Positions 8,554 to 17,567 of a stretch of 64,000 bases of DNA are shown one piece after another. A program made the translations under genes and the position numbers. Position 1 is the stretch's first letter. The number at the start of each line of letters is the position of its first letter. Source of the DNA: Pseudomonadota bacterium (GTDB taxonomy: Bacteria; Pseudomonadota; Gammaproteobacteria; Steroidobacterales; Steroidobacteraceae); NCBI GenBank assembly GCA_023423935.1, contig JAFAEQ010000050.1, forward strand, positions 207,980-271,979, given 5' to 3'. Under the pieces are notes generated by a model. That model was not told the origin of the DNA. It searched no databases and saw only the letters and a program-made list of their open reading frames with translations.

Positions 8554-9131
8554 TGCGTACGCCTCGGGCCATGCACAAATACATGGGCGGCTTCACGCTC
8601 CTCGAAGTCCTCGCGGCGCTCGTGATCGTGGCCATCGGCATGCTGGGCGTTATCGAGGCGGTCAGTCAGACCGCGCGTAACGCCTCCTATGTGCGCGAGA
8701 AAACCATCGCCCACTGGATCGCAATGAATCAGCTCACTCGCGTGAGAATCGCGCCCCAGGCACCCAAGATCGACAAGAGCTCCGATGAAGTCGATATGGG
8801 CGGTCGTCGCTGGCGTTGGACGATGGAGGTACAGCAGACCCCGGTCGAGAGCGTGCGTCGAATCGACATCTCGGTACGCCCCGAAGATGCTGAGGAAGGA
8901 TCCTCACTCGCGACGGTAACTGGGTTTTATGGAGCCGCGCTCGCGCAGCCCGGTACGACGCAGATCTCCTGGCAGGGGGAAAACGATCAGCAGGGTCCCG
9001 GCGACCAGGATGGCGGCAAGAAGGACGACGAGGACAAGAACGAGAACCCGCCGCAGGACGATCAGCCTTCGCCCCAGGACATGCCTGAAGCGCCGACCGA
9101 AGAGCCGACCGACTCGGAGCGCGGCACTTGA
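8553..9131 (+). CDS. gspI: Type II secretion minor pseudopilin GspI, with acidic low-complexity tail
   Basis: Minor pseudopilin of the tip complex. GGFTLLEVLAALVIVAIGML is the prepilin signal and helix, followed by the GspI core through about residue 130. The rest, to residue 192, is a low-complexity tail rich in Asp, Glu, Gln, Pro and Lys (for example DQDGGKKDDEDKNENPPQDD). GspI is usually about 125 residues, so the tail is an extension. The start overlaps gspH, and gspJ starts over its stop codon. Confidence 0.9.
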   Translation: MRTPRAMHKYMGGFTLLEVLAALVIVAIGMLGVIEAVSQTARNASYVREKTIAHWIAMNQLTRVRIAPQAPKIDKSSDEVDMGGRRWRWTMEVQQTPVESVRRIDISVRPEDAEEGSSLATVTGFYGAALAQPGTTQISWQGENDQQGPGDQDGGKKDDEDKNENPPQDDQPSPQDMPEAPTEEPTDSERGT

Positions 9132-9775
9132 TCACGACGCGCAACAAGGTCATGAGGCGCGTGGCGCTACGTAGCTCCTGCGGCTTCACGCTGCTGGAGA
9201 TTCTCGTGGCCATCGCGATCTTCGCAGTGGTGGGCACCATGGCGATGGTCGGCTACAGCGAGCTCGTATCGCAGAGCGAGCGCATCGATGCAGGCGCAGG
9301 CCGCACGCGTGCGATTCAGGCCGCGATCATGCGCATGAGTCAGGACTTCGCGACGCTCGAGCCGAGGCCGGTGCGTCAGGCGCTGGGGCAGGATTACGAT
9401 CCGGCACTGCGCGCGGTCCCCGAAGCACAGGAGCTCATCGAGCTCACCCGCTCCGGATGGAGCAATCCGGCGGGCGTTCCGCGGCCTACCTTGCAGCGCG
9501 TCGGCTATCGACTCGACGGCGAGAAACTTTATCGAGACTACTGGCCCGTGCTCGATCGCACATCGAACACGGAGCCCGTGAGCGTGATGCTCCTCGACGG
9601 CGTGAAAGCGCTGTCCGTACGCTACATGGGCCAGGATCGCGAATGGAAAGAACAGTGGCCGCCGCTGGGTTACTCGGGACCGGATGCGCAATTCGTGCGA
9701 CCGCTCGCGGTCGAGATCAACATCGAGCTCGATGACTGGGGCAAGTTGCAGCGTGTAGTCGAGGTGGCAGGATGA
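9128..9775 (+). CDS. gspJ: Type II secretion minor pseudopilin GspJ
   Basis: Minor pseudopilin that joins GspI and GspK at the pseudopilus tip. CGFTLLEILVAIAIFAVVGT gives the prepilin site and helix, and YWPVLDRT with the strand-rich C-terminus fits the family. The TTG at 9128 overlaps the gspI stop and has GGAG eight bases upstream. An ATG at 9152 is the alternative. 215 residues. Its stop overlaps the gspK start as ATGA. Confidence 0.92.
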   Translation: MITTRNKVMRRVALRSSCGFTLLEILVAIAIFAVVGTMAMVGYSELVSQSERIDAGAGRTRAIQAAIMRMSQDFATLEPRPVRQALGQDYDPALRAVPEAQELIELTRSGWSNPAGVPRPTLQRVGYRLDGEKLYRDYWPVLDRTSNTEPVSVMLLDGVKALSVRYMGQDREWKEQWPPLGYSGPDAQFVRPLAVEINIELDDWGKLQRVVEVAG

Positions 9776-10755
9776 CACGCACTGCTCTTTCGCCAATGCG
9801 AAGTCCGCGCCGACAACGCGGTGTCGCGCTGATCACTGCGATCCTGGTGGTCGCGCTCGCGACCATTCTCGCAGTCAACGTCGGCTTCAAGGGTTATCTC
9901 GACCAGCGTCGCTCTGCGAACATGTTCGCCGCCGATCAGGGCTTCGAGGTCGCCATGGGTGCCGAGGCATGGGCTGCGGACATTCTGCGCCGCGATGGAA
10001 TGACTGCCGGCAAGGTCGATGACTTCACCGAGGAGTGGGCTACGCCGATTCCACCGATTCCCGTCGAGGGTGGCGAAGTGTCGGGTCAACTCGAAGACAT
10101 GCAGGGCCGCTTCAATCTCAACAGTCTGGTGAAGTTCGAGAACGGCAAGCTGGTCCGTGACGATGCAGCCGTTCAACGCTTCAAGAATCTGCTGCAGATT
10201 CTCGAGATCGAAGACAAGTGGGCAGACATTCTGGTGGATTGGCTCGATACGGATATCGAGGCCGGCTTTCCTGACGGCGCCGAGGACAACGTCTACACGA
10301 CGCAGACACCCGCGTATCGTCCGCCGAACATGCGGATCACACGCCCGAGCGAAATCCTCGCACTGCAGGACTTCGGCATCGAACGTTATCGTCGGCTGGA
10401 ACCTTTCATCACTGCCTTGCCGGGTAACACGCCGTTGAACCTTTGTACGGCGCCGCCTGAAGTGCTCGATGCGCAGGTCGAAGGACTACGACAGTTCACA
10501 CTGGATCGCAAGAACGTCGAAGAGCTGCGCAAGCAGCGGTGCTTTCCGACCAAGCAGGAGTTCGAGGCGAATCTTTCTCCCGATCAGAAACAGCAACTGG
10601 AACAAGCCAAGGCCTACGGAGAAACGAGCCAATACTTCCGCGCGAACATTTTCGTCACTATTGGCACTACTCACTTCACCCTGTACAGTCTCTTGTATCG
10701 CGCGGGCACGACCAATCAGGTCCGTCCCATCCTGAGAAGCTTCGGAAGCACATGA
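9772..10755 (+). CDS. gspK: Type II secretion minor pseudopilin GspK
   Basis: Large minor pseudopilin at the pseudopilus tip. RGVALITAILVVALATILAV is the helix; as usual for GspK, no Glu follows at position five. The globular domain has DMQGRFNLNSLV, ILVDWLDTD and the paired helix-hairpin-helix-like segments known from GspK (PLNLCTAPPEVL). 327 residues, the usual length. Overlaps gspJ and gspL by four bases each. Confidence 0.95.
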   Translation: MTRTALSPMRSPRRQRGVALITAILVVALATILAVNVGFKGYLDQRRSANMFAADQGFEVAMGAEAWAADILRRDGMTAGKVDDFTEEWATPIPPIPVEGGEVSGQLEDMQGRFNLNSLVKFENGKLVRDDAAVQRFKNLLQILEIEDKWADILVDWLDTDIEAGFPDGAEDNVYTTQTPAYRPPNMRITRPSEILALQDFGIERYRRLEPFITALPGNTPLNLCTAPPEVLDAQVEGLRQFTLDRKNVEELRKQRCFPTKQEFEANLSPDQKQQLEQAKAYGETSQYFRANIFVTIGTTHFTLYSLLYRAGTTNQVRPILRSFGST

Positions 10756-12023
10756 CGGAAGCTCTGGTCATCCGGCTCAAGTCCGATCCCGATACTGTCC
10801 CTTCAACTTCGGACTCCGGCGCGCCACTCTTTGCCGAATGGCTGCTCATGGATACGTCGGGCACGCGACAGGGAAGTGTCTACAGCGGACCGTTGAGCGA
10901 CGCTGCAGCCATCGCCGCGGGACGCAAAGTCATCCTGCTGGTTCCCGGCACCGATGTTTACCTCGCCGAACCCGTATTACCCGTGAAGAGCGGGCCCAAG
11001 CTCATGCAGATGGTCCCATTCGCGCTCGAAGAGCAGATGGCGACCGATATCGACCAGCTGCATTTCGCCGTCGGACGCCGCGAGGATCGACCCGGAACAC
11101 CCGTCGCGGCCGTGGCACACGAAATGATGGAGCGATGGCGCGATGCGCTGCAGGCCGCCGGCATTCATGCGGAGGCGATGTACGCGGATTCATCGGCGGT
11201 GCCCACGACGCCCAACGGCGTGACATTGCTGATCGAAGGCGCACGCATCTATGTGAAACGCGAAGGCGCGCCCGCCGCGGTGCTCGAAGTTGAACCGCTG
11301 ATCGAGGCGTTGCAGCTCGCATTGGCCGCCGGAGATGACGCGCGTGAGCACGTCACGCTGTATCTGAGCGATGAAGCTTACGATCGTGATCGCGATCTCT
11401 TCGAAGGCCTGCGCGAGTTCACCGCGAGCCTGCAGCTCAAATTGTTGCCCGACGGTTCGTTGCCGCTGCTCGCTGCAACGGCCGTGCGGCCTGGCCTGGT
11501 CAATCTGTTACAGGGCCAGTACGCGGTAAAGACGCGGCTGAGCATGTCGTTCGCACCGTGGCGCTATGCCGCAGGTCTGGCCGTATTCTTCGTGCTGCTG
11601 CATCTCGGACTCAAGGTCTGGCAGCTCACCGAACTGAAGCGCACCGAAGCCCAACTGGACACGGAGATCGCCGAAGTCTTCCAGCAGGCCATGCCCGGCA
11701 TTCCCGCGCCCGATCCGATGAATGCACGCCGCATGATGGAAGCGCGTCTGGCCGCACTTCGTGGCACCGGCGGGGCGGAGACCGGCGTGCTGAGCACTTT
11801 GGGCGCCCTTGGTGAAGCACTGAGTCAAGCGCCCGGCACCGATGTCGAGGCACTCTCCTATCGCGACAACGCCACGGATGTTCGACTGCTGGCACCTTCG
11901 GTGGATGCGCTCGACAAGATTCAGCACACGGCCACCGAGAAGGGCCTGACCGCCGAGATTCAATCTGCGACGCCTCGCGGCTCGAAGGTCGAAGGGCGCA
12001 TGAAGTTCAAGCAAGGCGCCTGA
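10752..12023 (+). CDS. gspL: Type II secretion assembly platform protein GspL
   Basis: Inner-membrane protein that links the GspE ATPase to the pseudopilus. The ATG at 10752 overlaps the gspK stop (ATGA) and gives 423 residues. The first ~260 residues form the cytoplasmic actin-like domain (VILLVPGTDVYLAEPVLPV, MVPFALEEQMATD). One membrane helix follows (YAAGLAVFFVLLHLGLKVW), then a periplasmic ferredoxin-like domain. The open frame extends upstream inside gspK, but that part is not GspL. Confidence 0.94.
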   Translation: MTEALVIRLKSDPDTVPSTSDSGAPLFAEWLLMDTSGTRQGSVYSGPLSDAAAIAAGRKVILLVPGTDVYLAEPVLPVKSGPKLMQMVPFALEEQMATDIDQLHFAVGRREDRPGTPVAAVAHEMMERWRDALQAAGIHAEAMYADSSAVPTTPNGVTLLIEGARIYVKREGAPAAVLEVEPLIEALQLALAAGDDAREHVTLYLSDEAYDRDRDLFEGLREFTASLQLKLLPDGSLPLLAATAVRPGLVNLLQGQYAVKTRLSMSFAPWRYAAGLAVFFVLLHLGLKVWQLTELKRTEAQLDTEIAEVFQQAMPGIPAPDPMNARRMMEARLAALRGTGGAETGVLSTLGALGEALSQAPGTDVEALSYRDNATDVRLLAPSVDALDKIQHTATEKGLTAEIQSATPRGSKVEGRMKFKQGA

Positions 12024-12042
12024 GGCGGCAGAAGGACGCACC

Positions 12043-12534
12043 GTGCAAAAGCTCAAAGACTGGTTTCAGGCCCTCCAGCCGCGCGAACGCCTGATGGTTG
12101 CAGGCGGCGCGGTAGTCGTCGTGCTTGCTGCGATCTTCATGGGCCTCGCGCCCTTCTACAAATCCATTCACGCCCGCGCAGAGCGTGTCGAACGTAAAGA
12201 AGGCGATCTCGCGTGGATGCGTACCGTGACGCCCGAGATTCAGGCGCTCGGACAGAACCAGAGCATCGCGGCACCATCCGATGAGTCGCTGGTCGTGCTG
12301 ATCGACCGCACGGCACGCGAGTGCGGACTGGGCACCTCGCTCACCGGACAGACGCCCAATGGTGCCACCGGGATCCGTGTGCGACTCGAATCGGCCGCAT
12401 TTGACGTCCTGGTGAAATGCCTGGGTACGCTGCAGCAAACCCATGCGGTGACGATCGAATCCGCGACGTTCGACCGGGCGGCGAAGCCCGGACTCGTCAA
12501 CGCCAACCTGGTTCTCAATCGAGTCAGCAGCTGA
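12043..12534 (+). CDS. gspM: Type II secretion protein GspM
   Basis: Bitopic inner-membrane partner of GspL. The GTG at 12043 gives MQKLKDWFQALQPRERLMVA, the short cytoplasmic tail typical of GspM, then a single helix (GGAVVVVLAAIFMGLAPFY) and a small periplasmic domain. 163 residues. Nineteen bases separate it from gspL and eleven from gspN. Confidence 0.93.
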   Translation: MQKLKDWFQALQPRERLMVAGGAVVVVLAAIFMGLAPFYKSIHARAERVERKEGDLAWMRTVTPEIQALGQNQSIAAPSDESLVVLIDRTARECGLGTSLTGQTPNGATGIRVRLESAAFDVLVKCLGTLQQTHAVTIESATFDRAAKPGLVNANLVLNRVSS

Positions 12535-12545
12535 TCGGGCCTGGA

Positions 12546-13280
12546 ATGAAGAAACTCTGGCCCGTCGTTGCGCTCGGACTCATCGCCTATGTGATCTTCG
12601 CGATCGCAACGCTTCCCGCTCGTTTACTCACTGCACGCCTTGCGCCTGCCATCGTTGCGGGCGGCGTTCATGGGACCGTATGGAACGGCCAGGCGCAGGT
12701 GGTGCAACACGGCAGCACCTTTATCGGCAGCGCATCATGGAAGCTGCACGCCCTGCCGCTGCTCGTCGGACGCTTGCAGGGAAACGCAAAGATCACGCGC
12801 GTGGACGGCTTCGCCCAGGCGGAATTCAAAGCAGGTCTTTCGGGAACCGTCGAGCTCGATGACCTCACCGCCTCAGTCCCTCTTGCGGCACTTCCGTTCG
12901 CGCCGCCCGGATGGACCGGCACTCTCAATGCGCGTCTGCAGCAACTGACACTCGAAAATGGCTGGCCCGTTCGCGCCGAGGGCACGATCGAAATCAACGA
13001 TCTGACCGGCCCGGCCGCTCGCCCAGCCAACATGGGCAATTACAAGATCACCTTCCCGCCCGGCAGCTCGGGCGATGAGCTCGTCGGCGCACTCACCGAT
13101 CAGGGCGGGCCGCTCGATCTGGCTGGGAATGTTCGGCTCAAAGCTGACCGCAGCTATGTCGTCGAAGGGGTCGTGGCTGCGCGACCGGACGCGCCCCGCA
13201 ACGTCGCCGACTTCTTGCAATTCCTCGGTCCTCCCGACAGTGAGGGGCGACGCCCGTTCTCGATCGCCGGCACGCTCTGA
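12546..13280 (+). CDS. gspN: Type II secretion protein GspN
   Basis: Accessory inner-membrane type II secretion protein found in a subset of systems. From the ATG at 12546 it has 244 residues, with an N-terminal helix (VVALGLIAYVIFAIATLPA) and GVHGTVWNGQA, characteristic of GspN. It is the last gene of the block: gspC, gspD, gspE and gspF are not here. Confidence 0.9.
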   Translation: MKKLWPVVALGLIAYVIFAIATLPARLLTARLAPAIVAGGVHGTVWNGQAQVVQHGSTFIGSASWKLHALPLLVGRLQGNAKITRVDGFAQAEFKAGLSGTVELDDLTASVPLAALPFAPPGWTGTLNARLQQLTLENGWPVRAEGTIEINDLTGPAARPANMGNYKITFPPGSSGDELVGALTDQGGPLDLAGNVRLKADRSYVVEGVVAARPDAPRNVADFLQFLGPPDSEGRRPFSIAGTL

Positions 13281-13468
13281 AGCTGGCGGCTTCCTCTACT
13301 CCCCTGCCTTAGCTCGCGGGCGAGCGCTACACTCCTCGCACGGTTCGTGAAGCCGACGCGGGCAACGAACTTCGATTCCCGGCTTGCACTGACGACTGGT
13401 GGACGCGCGTCGAATAGCGCGAGTCATACAGGCGTCGCCTCCTCAAGAGCACTCCAATGGGAGTTCAT
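13281..13468 (+). other. Intergenic region before ydcS, no convincing site
   Basis: 188 bases between gspN and ydcS. A small hairpin GCTCG-CGGG-CGAGC is present near 13313-13326 without a T run, and TACACT at 13328 could be a -10 box with a poor -35. I see no clear terminator, riboswitch or gene. The ydcS promoter must lie here or upstream. Confidence 0.3.
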
Positions 13469-14665
13469 ATGCGATCCGCCATCGATCCTTCAGCGAAGTT
13501 GATTCTGATGGGCGCCATCGCGCTCACCGTCGTTGCCTGCGGCAAAAAGGAAGCCCCTCCTCAGGCCGCCACTGAAAACAAGGCCGCCGAAACCGGAACC
13601 CTGGAAGGCCAGCTCGACATCGTCGCGTGGCCTGGATACATCGAGCGCGGCGAGAGCGACAAGTCATACGACTGGGTATCCCGGTTCGAAGCCGACACCG
13701 GTTGCAAGGTCAACGTCAAGACCGCAGGCACTTCGGACGAGATGGTGTCACTCATGACTCAGGGCGGCTATGACCTGGTCACCGCGTCCGGCGATGCGTC
13801 ACTACGTCTGATCCGCGGCGAAACGGTGCAGCCGATCGATATCACCCGGATCGCCTCCTACGACACGATCGATCCTCGTCTCAAACAGGCTCCCTGGCAT
13901 TACGTCGACGGCAAGCATTATGGCGTGCCCTATCAATGGGGCCCGAACGTTCTCATGTACAACACGACAGTCTTCAAGACTGCGCCGACTTCGTGGAGCG
14001 TTCTGTTCGATGCGCAGAAGTTTCCCGATGGCAAGCAGAACAAGGGTCGCATCCAGGCCTACGACGGTCCGATCTACATTGCGGACGCAGCGCTCTATCT
14101 GATGAACAAGAACCCGGAACTGGGCATCAAAGACCCGTTCGAGCTCAACGAAACGCAGTACAAGGCAGTACTCGATCTGCTGCGCAAACAGCATCCATTG
14201 ATCCAGCGCTACTGGCACGACGCGAATGTGCAAGTCCAGGACTTCACCAACGAAGGCGTGGTCGCCTCGAGCTCGTGGCCCTTCCAGGTCAACACGCTCG
14301 TCGCCAACAAACAACCCGTCGCGAGCACGGTTCCCGCCGAAGGCGCGACCGGATGGGCCGACACGACGATGATGCACGCGGACGCGAAACATCCGAACTG
14401 CGCGTACAAATGGCTCGAGTGGTCCATCAATCCCAAAGTACAGGGCGATGTCGCTGCCTGGTTCGGCTCGGTGCCCGTCGTTCCCGCCGCATGCAACGGC
14501 AACGACCTGCTCGGCACCGAAGGCTGCAAGACCAACGGCATCGACAACTTCGAAAAGATCCACTTCTGGCGCACGCCCGAAGCCAAGTGCGCAAGCCAAG
14601 CCGACGCCTGCATCCCCTACAGCCGCTGGGCCACCGACTACGTGGCAATCATGGGCGGACGGTAG
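13469..14665 (+). CDS. ydcS: Polyamine-type ABC transporter substrate-binding lipoprotein YdcS
   Basis: Periplasmic solute-binding protein of the spermidine/putrescine (PotD-like) class, very close to E. coli YdcS over its whole length (DIVAWPGYIERGESDKSYDW, GGYDLVTASGDASLRLI, GPIYIADAALY, PYSRWATDYVAIMGGR). I chose the ATG at 13469 because GGGAG sits five bases before it; an ATG at 13457 is also open. Unlike the E. coli protein, the signal peptide ends in a lipobox, LTVVAC (Cys24), so it should be membrane-anchored. It starts the ydcSTUV-patD cluster. Confidence 0.92.
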   Translation: MRSAIDPSAKLILMGAIALTVVACGKKEAPPQAATENKAAETGTLEGQLDIVAWPGYIERGESDKSYDWVSRFEADTGCKVNVKTAGTSDEMVSLMTQGGYDLVTASGDASLRLIRGETVQPIDITRIASYDTIDPRLKQAPWHYVDGKHYGVPYQWGPNVLMYNTTVFKTAPTSWSVLFDAQKFPDGKQNKGRIQAYDGPIYIADAALYLMNKNPELGIKDPFELNETQYKAVLDLLRKQHPLIQRYWHDANVQVQDFTNEGVVASSSWPFQVNTLVANKQPVASTVPAEGATGWADTTMMHADAKHPNCAYKWLEWSINPKVQGDVAAWFGSVPVVPAACNGNDLLGTEGCKTNGIDNFEKIHFWRTPEAKCASQADACIPYSRWATDYVAIMGGR

Positions 14666-14670
14666 GAACG

Positions 14671-14779
14671 GAATCCCCACGGGGAGCACGGGGTCCACCG
14701 GGTGAAGAGCGGCACGCAGCCTAAACGCTCTTCGTGGTGTGAGTCCCCGTGCGCCCTGTGTACCCCGTGGAGATCTTCG
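14671..14779. repeat. Intergenic inverted-repeat element A (CACGGGG word) between ydcS and ydcT
   Basis: The left arm (14676-14705) reads CCACGGGGAGCACGGGG and on. The reverse complement of the right arm (14742-14773) reads CCACGGGGTACACAGGG. The two arms can pair imperfectly across a spacer of about 35 bases. The same word and layout occur at 17568-17746 and 32784-32975. It fills nearly the whole gap between two operon genes. Confidence 0.8.
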
Positions 14780-14796
14780 TCCCGTCTTCGTAGCAC

Positions 14797-15828
14797 ATGA
14801 CTCACGCCATCGAGTTTCGCTATTGCTCGCGCGTCTATGGAGAGGTGCGGGCGGTCGATCATGTGTCGATGCAGATAGCCGCGGGTGAGTTCTTTGCAAT
14901 GCTGGGACCGTCGGGGTCGGGCAAGACGACGTGCCTGCGACTGATTGCGGGCTTCGAGTCACCCGACACCGGACAGATTCTGCTGGATGGTGAGGACGTC
15001 ACAGATCGGCCGCCTTACGAGCGCGATGTGAACACGGTGTTTCAGGATTACGCGCTCTTTCCGCACATGAGCGTGCTCGAAAACGTTTGCTATGGATTGC
15101 GCGTGCGCAAGGTCGCCAAGGACGAGCAGCACCGACGCGCGAGCGAGATGCTCGAACTGGTGAAGCTGGGCGCAATGGCGAATCGCCGACCCTCGCAGCT
15201 GTCGGGCGGACAAAGGCAGCGCGTCTCCCTCGCACGCGCACTGATCAATCGTCCCCGCGTGCTCCTGCTCGATGAGCCGCTGGGCGCCCTCGATCTGAAG
15301 CTGCGCGAGGAGATGCAGATCGAACTCAAGAATCTGCAGCGCACGCTCGGCATTACGTTCGTGTTCGTGACGCACGATCAGGGAGAGGCTTTGTCGATGG
15401 CGGATCGCATCGCCGTGTTCAATCAGGGGCGTATCGAGCAGCTTGCTACGCCCCGCGAGCTATACACGCGACCCGCCACGGCGTTCGTCGCACGCTTCGT
15501 CGGCAGCTCCAATGTGATCGAAGGCACGCTGGCTCGCACGCTGAGCGGTCGGGAAGAAGCCTTCGCCATCCGCGCCGAGAAAATTCGCGTCCTCGCAAGC
15601 GCACCTCCCCGCCTGGATGGCGAGCCGCACTGCGAAGGCACGCTCATCGACATTCAATACCACGGCGCCGTGAGTCGCTGTCAGGTGCGGCTGGCATCGG
15701 GCCAGATGATCGCCGCGATCCTCCCCGAACATGGAAGCGAGCAGACTCCCGCAATCGGCTCGCATGTGACCCTGACCTGGCGGGCCAGCGATGCCGTGCC
15801 ACTGCGCGGACTCGAGGCGCAGGCATGA
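14797..15828 (+). CDS. ydcT: ABC transporter ATP-binding protein YdcT
   Basis: ATPase of the polyamine-type importer. 343 residues: Walker A GPSGSGKTT near residues 38-46, signature LSGGQRQR, Walker B VLLLDEPLGALD, then a C-terminal TOBE-like domain from about residue 240 (EAFAIRAEKIRVL), as in PotA-type subunits. It overlaps ydcU by four bases (ATGA). The inverted-repeat element lies just upstream, inside the presumed operon. Confidence 0.92.
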   Translation: MTHAIEFRYCSRVYGEVRAVDHVSMQIAAGEFFAMLGPSGSGKTTCLRLIAGFESPDTGQILLDGEDVTDRPPYERDVNTVFQDYALFPHMSVLENVCYGLRVRKVAKDEQHRRASEMLELVKLGAMANRRPSQLSGGQRQRVSLARALINRPRVLLLDEPLGALDLKLREEMQIELKNLQRTLGITFVFVTHDQGEALSMADRIAVFNQGRIEQLATPRELYTRPATAFVARFVGSSNVIEGTLARTLSGREEAFAIRAEKIRVLASAPPRLDGEPHCEGTLIDIQYHGAVSRCQVRLASGQMIAAILPEHGSEQTPAIGSHVTLTWRASDAVPLRGLEAQA

Positions 15829-16763
15829 GCACCATCACGCTGAGTTCATCGGGACCGATGCGCTCGACCGCAACGTTCCTGTATCGACGCCCGGGCTTAT
15901 ACACTCTCCTGCTCTTGATTCCGCCGCTTCTGTGGTTCGGCACCGTCTATCTCGGATCGCTGTTCACGCTGCTCGCCAACAGTTTCTATTCGATCGACGA
16001 GTTCACGGCGCGCATCGTCCACGTGCCCACGCTTGCGACCTTCAAACAGGTTCTCACGCAGCCCGCTCACATCGACATCATCCTGCGGACCCTGGTCATG
16101 GCACTCGCCGTGACAATTGCCTGCGCCGTCATTGCGTTTCCGATCGCCAACTACATGGCTCGTTACGCGTCGCCGCGCATGAAGGCGTTCTTCTATGTCG
16201 CCGTGATGCTGCCGATGTGGACGAGCTACCTCGTAAAGGTCTACGCCTGGAGATTGATTCTCGCCAAGCAGGGAATCCTGAGCTGGCTGTTCGGTACGCT
16301 CGGTCTGTCATCCGTGATCGACACTGCATTGCAGACGCCGGCGATCGGTGGGCCTTCGCTGTCTTCGTCTTATCTCGGCATGTTCATCGTCTTCGTCTAC
16401 ATGTGGCTGCCGTACATGATCCTGCCGCTGGCGGCCGCGCTCGAACGCGTGCCCGAATCGCTGCTGCAAGCGTCCGCGGATCTCGGTGCGCGTCCTAGCC
16501 AGACGTTTCGTACCGTGACGCTGCCTCTCGCATTGCCGGGTCTCGCCGCAGGCTCGGTGTTCACGTTCTCGCTGACACTCGGCGACTACATCATTCCGAG
16601 CGTCGTCGGTGCGCCGGGTTATTTCATCGGCATGATGGTGTATCAGCAGCAGGGAACGGCGGGCAATCTGCCGCTCGCGGCCGCGTTCTCGGTGGTACCG
16701 ATCGTGCTGGTGATGATCTATCTGTCCATCGCCAAACGCGCAGGAGCCTTCGATGCGCTCTAA
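15825..16763 (+). CDS. ydcU: ABC transporter permease YdcU
   Basis: First inner-membrane permease of the polyamine-type importer, 312 residues. It has a helix near residues 27-50 (LYTLLLLIPPLLWFGTVYLG) and the binding-protein-dependent transport motif near ALERVPESLLQASADLGA, which contacts the ATPase. PotB-like order in the cluster. Its end overlaps ydcV by 11 bases. Confidence 0.92.
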   Translation: MSTITLSSSGPMRSTATFLYRRPGLYTLLLLIPPLLWFGTVYLGSLFTLLANSFYSIDEFTARIVHVPTLATFKQVLTQPAHIDIILRTLVMALAVTIACAVIAFPIANYMARYASPRMKAFFYVAVMLPMWTSYLVKVYAWRLILAKQGILSWLFGTLGLSSVIDTALQTPAIGGPSLSSSYLGMFIVFVYMWLPYMILPLAAALERVPESLLQASADLGARPSQTFRTVTLPLALPGLAAGSVFTFSLTLGDYIIPSVVGAPGYFIGMMVYQQQGTAGNLPLAAAFSVVPIVLVMIYLSIAKRAGAFDAL

Positions 16764-17559
16764 GCGATCCGCCAATCGCGCTTCGTGGGCGACGCGAATC
16801 GGTGCCTTCGCCGGCCTCGCCTTCATGCATGTCCCCGTGCTCGTCATCATCCTGTACGCGTTCACCACCGACGATCGAACCTATGCATTTCCGTTGCCTG
16901 GGGTCACGCTGCGCTGGTTCGAAGCCGCATTCGCACGCAGCGACATCTGGGCCTCCATGCGCCTGTCGTTGAGCGTCGCCGCCGTCGCGACCTTCTTTGC
17001 GATCCTCCTCGGTTCGCTCACCGCGCTCGCTTTGTCGCGCTCACGCTTCTGGGGCAAGGAGACGATTACCTTCCTGCTGGTCCTGCCGATTGCACTGCCA
17101 GGCATCGTGACGGGCATTGCGTTACTCGCAGCAATCAAAGCCGCACGTATCGACCCGGGCTTCTGGACTATCGTCGCCGGCCACACGACCTTCTGCGTCG
17201 TCATCGTCTACAACAACGTCGTCGCACGCCTTCGCCGTATGCCTGACAACTGGCTGGAAGCCTCGATGGATCTGGGCGCTGACGGCGCACAGACGTTTCG
17301 CTACATCGTGCTGCCTCACATGGCCACTGCCCTGCTCGCCGGCGGCATGCTCGCGTTCGCACTCTCCTTCGACGAAATCATCGTGACCCTCTTCACCGCC
17401 GGTCACGACCGCACCTTGCCGATCTGGTTCTTCAACGAACTGTTCCGCCCACGCGACCGGCCAATCACCAATGTCGTCGCCGTCATCGTGATCGCCGTGA
17501 CGCTGATCCCCATCCTGCTCGCTTACCGGCTGACGCGCTCTGCCGAGGAGCGTGCATGA
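16753..17559 (+). CDS. ydcV: ABC transporter permease YdcV
   Basis: Second permease (PotC-like), 268 residues with about six helices. The EAA-type loop reads DNWLEASMDLGADGAQTFRY. LPIALPGIVTGIALLAAI and FALSFDEIIVTLF are conserved in the family. With YdcU it should form the membrane channel served by YdcS and YdcT. Confidence 0.92.
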   Translation: MRSKRSANRASWATRIGAFAGLAFMHVPVLVIILYAFTTDDRTYAFPLPGVTLRWFEAAFARSDIWASMRLSLSVAAVATFFAILLGSLTALALSRSRFWGKETITFLLVLPIALPGIVTGIALLAAIKAARIDPGFWTIVAGHTTFCVVIVYNNVVARLRRMPDNWLEASMDLGADGAQTFRYIVLPHMATALLAGGMLAFALSFDEIIVTLFTAGHDRTLPIWFFNELFRPRDRPITNVVAVIVIAVTLIPILLAYRLTRSAEERA

Positions 17560-17567
17560 AGGAGATG

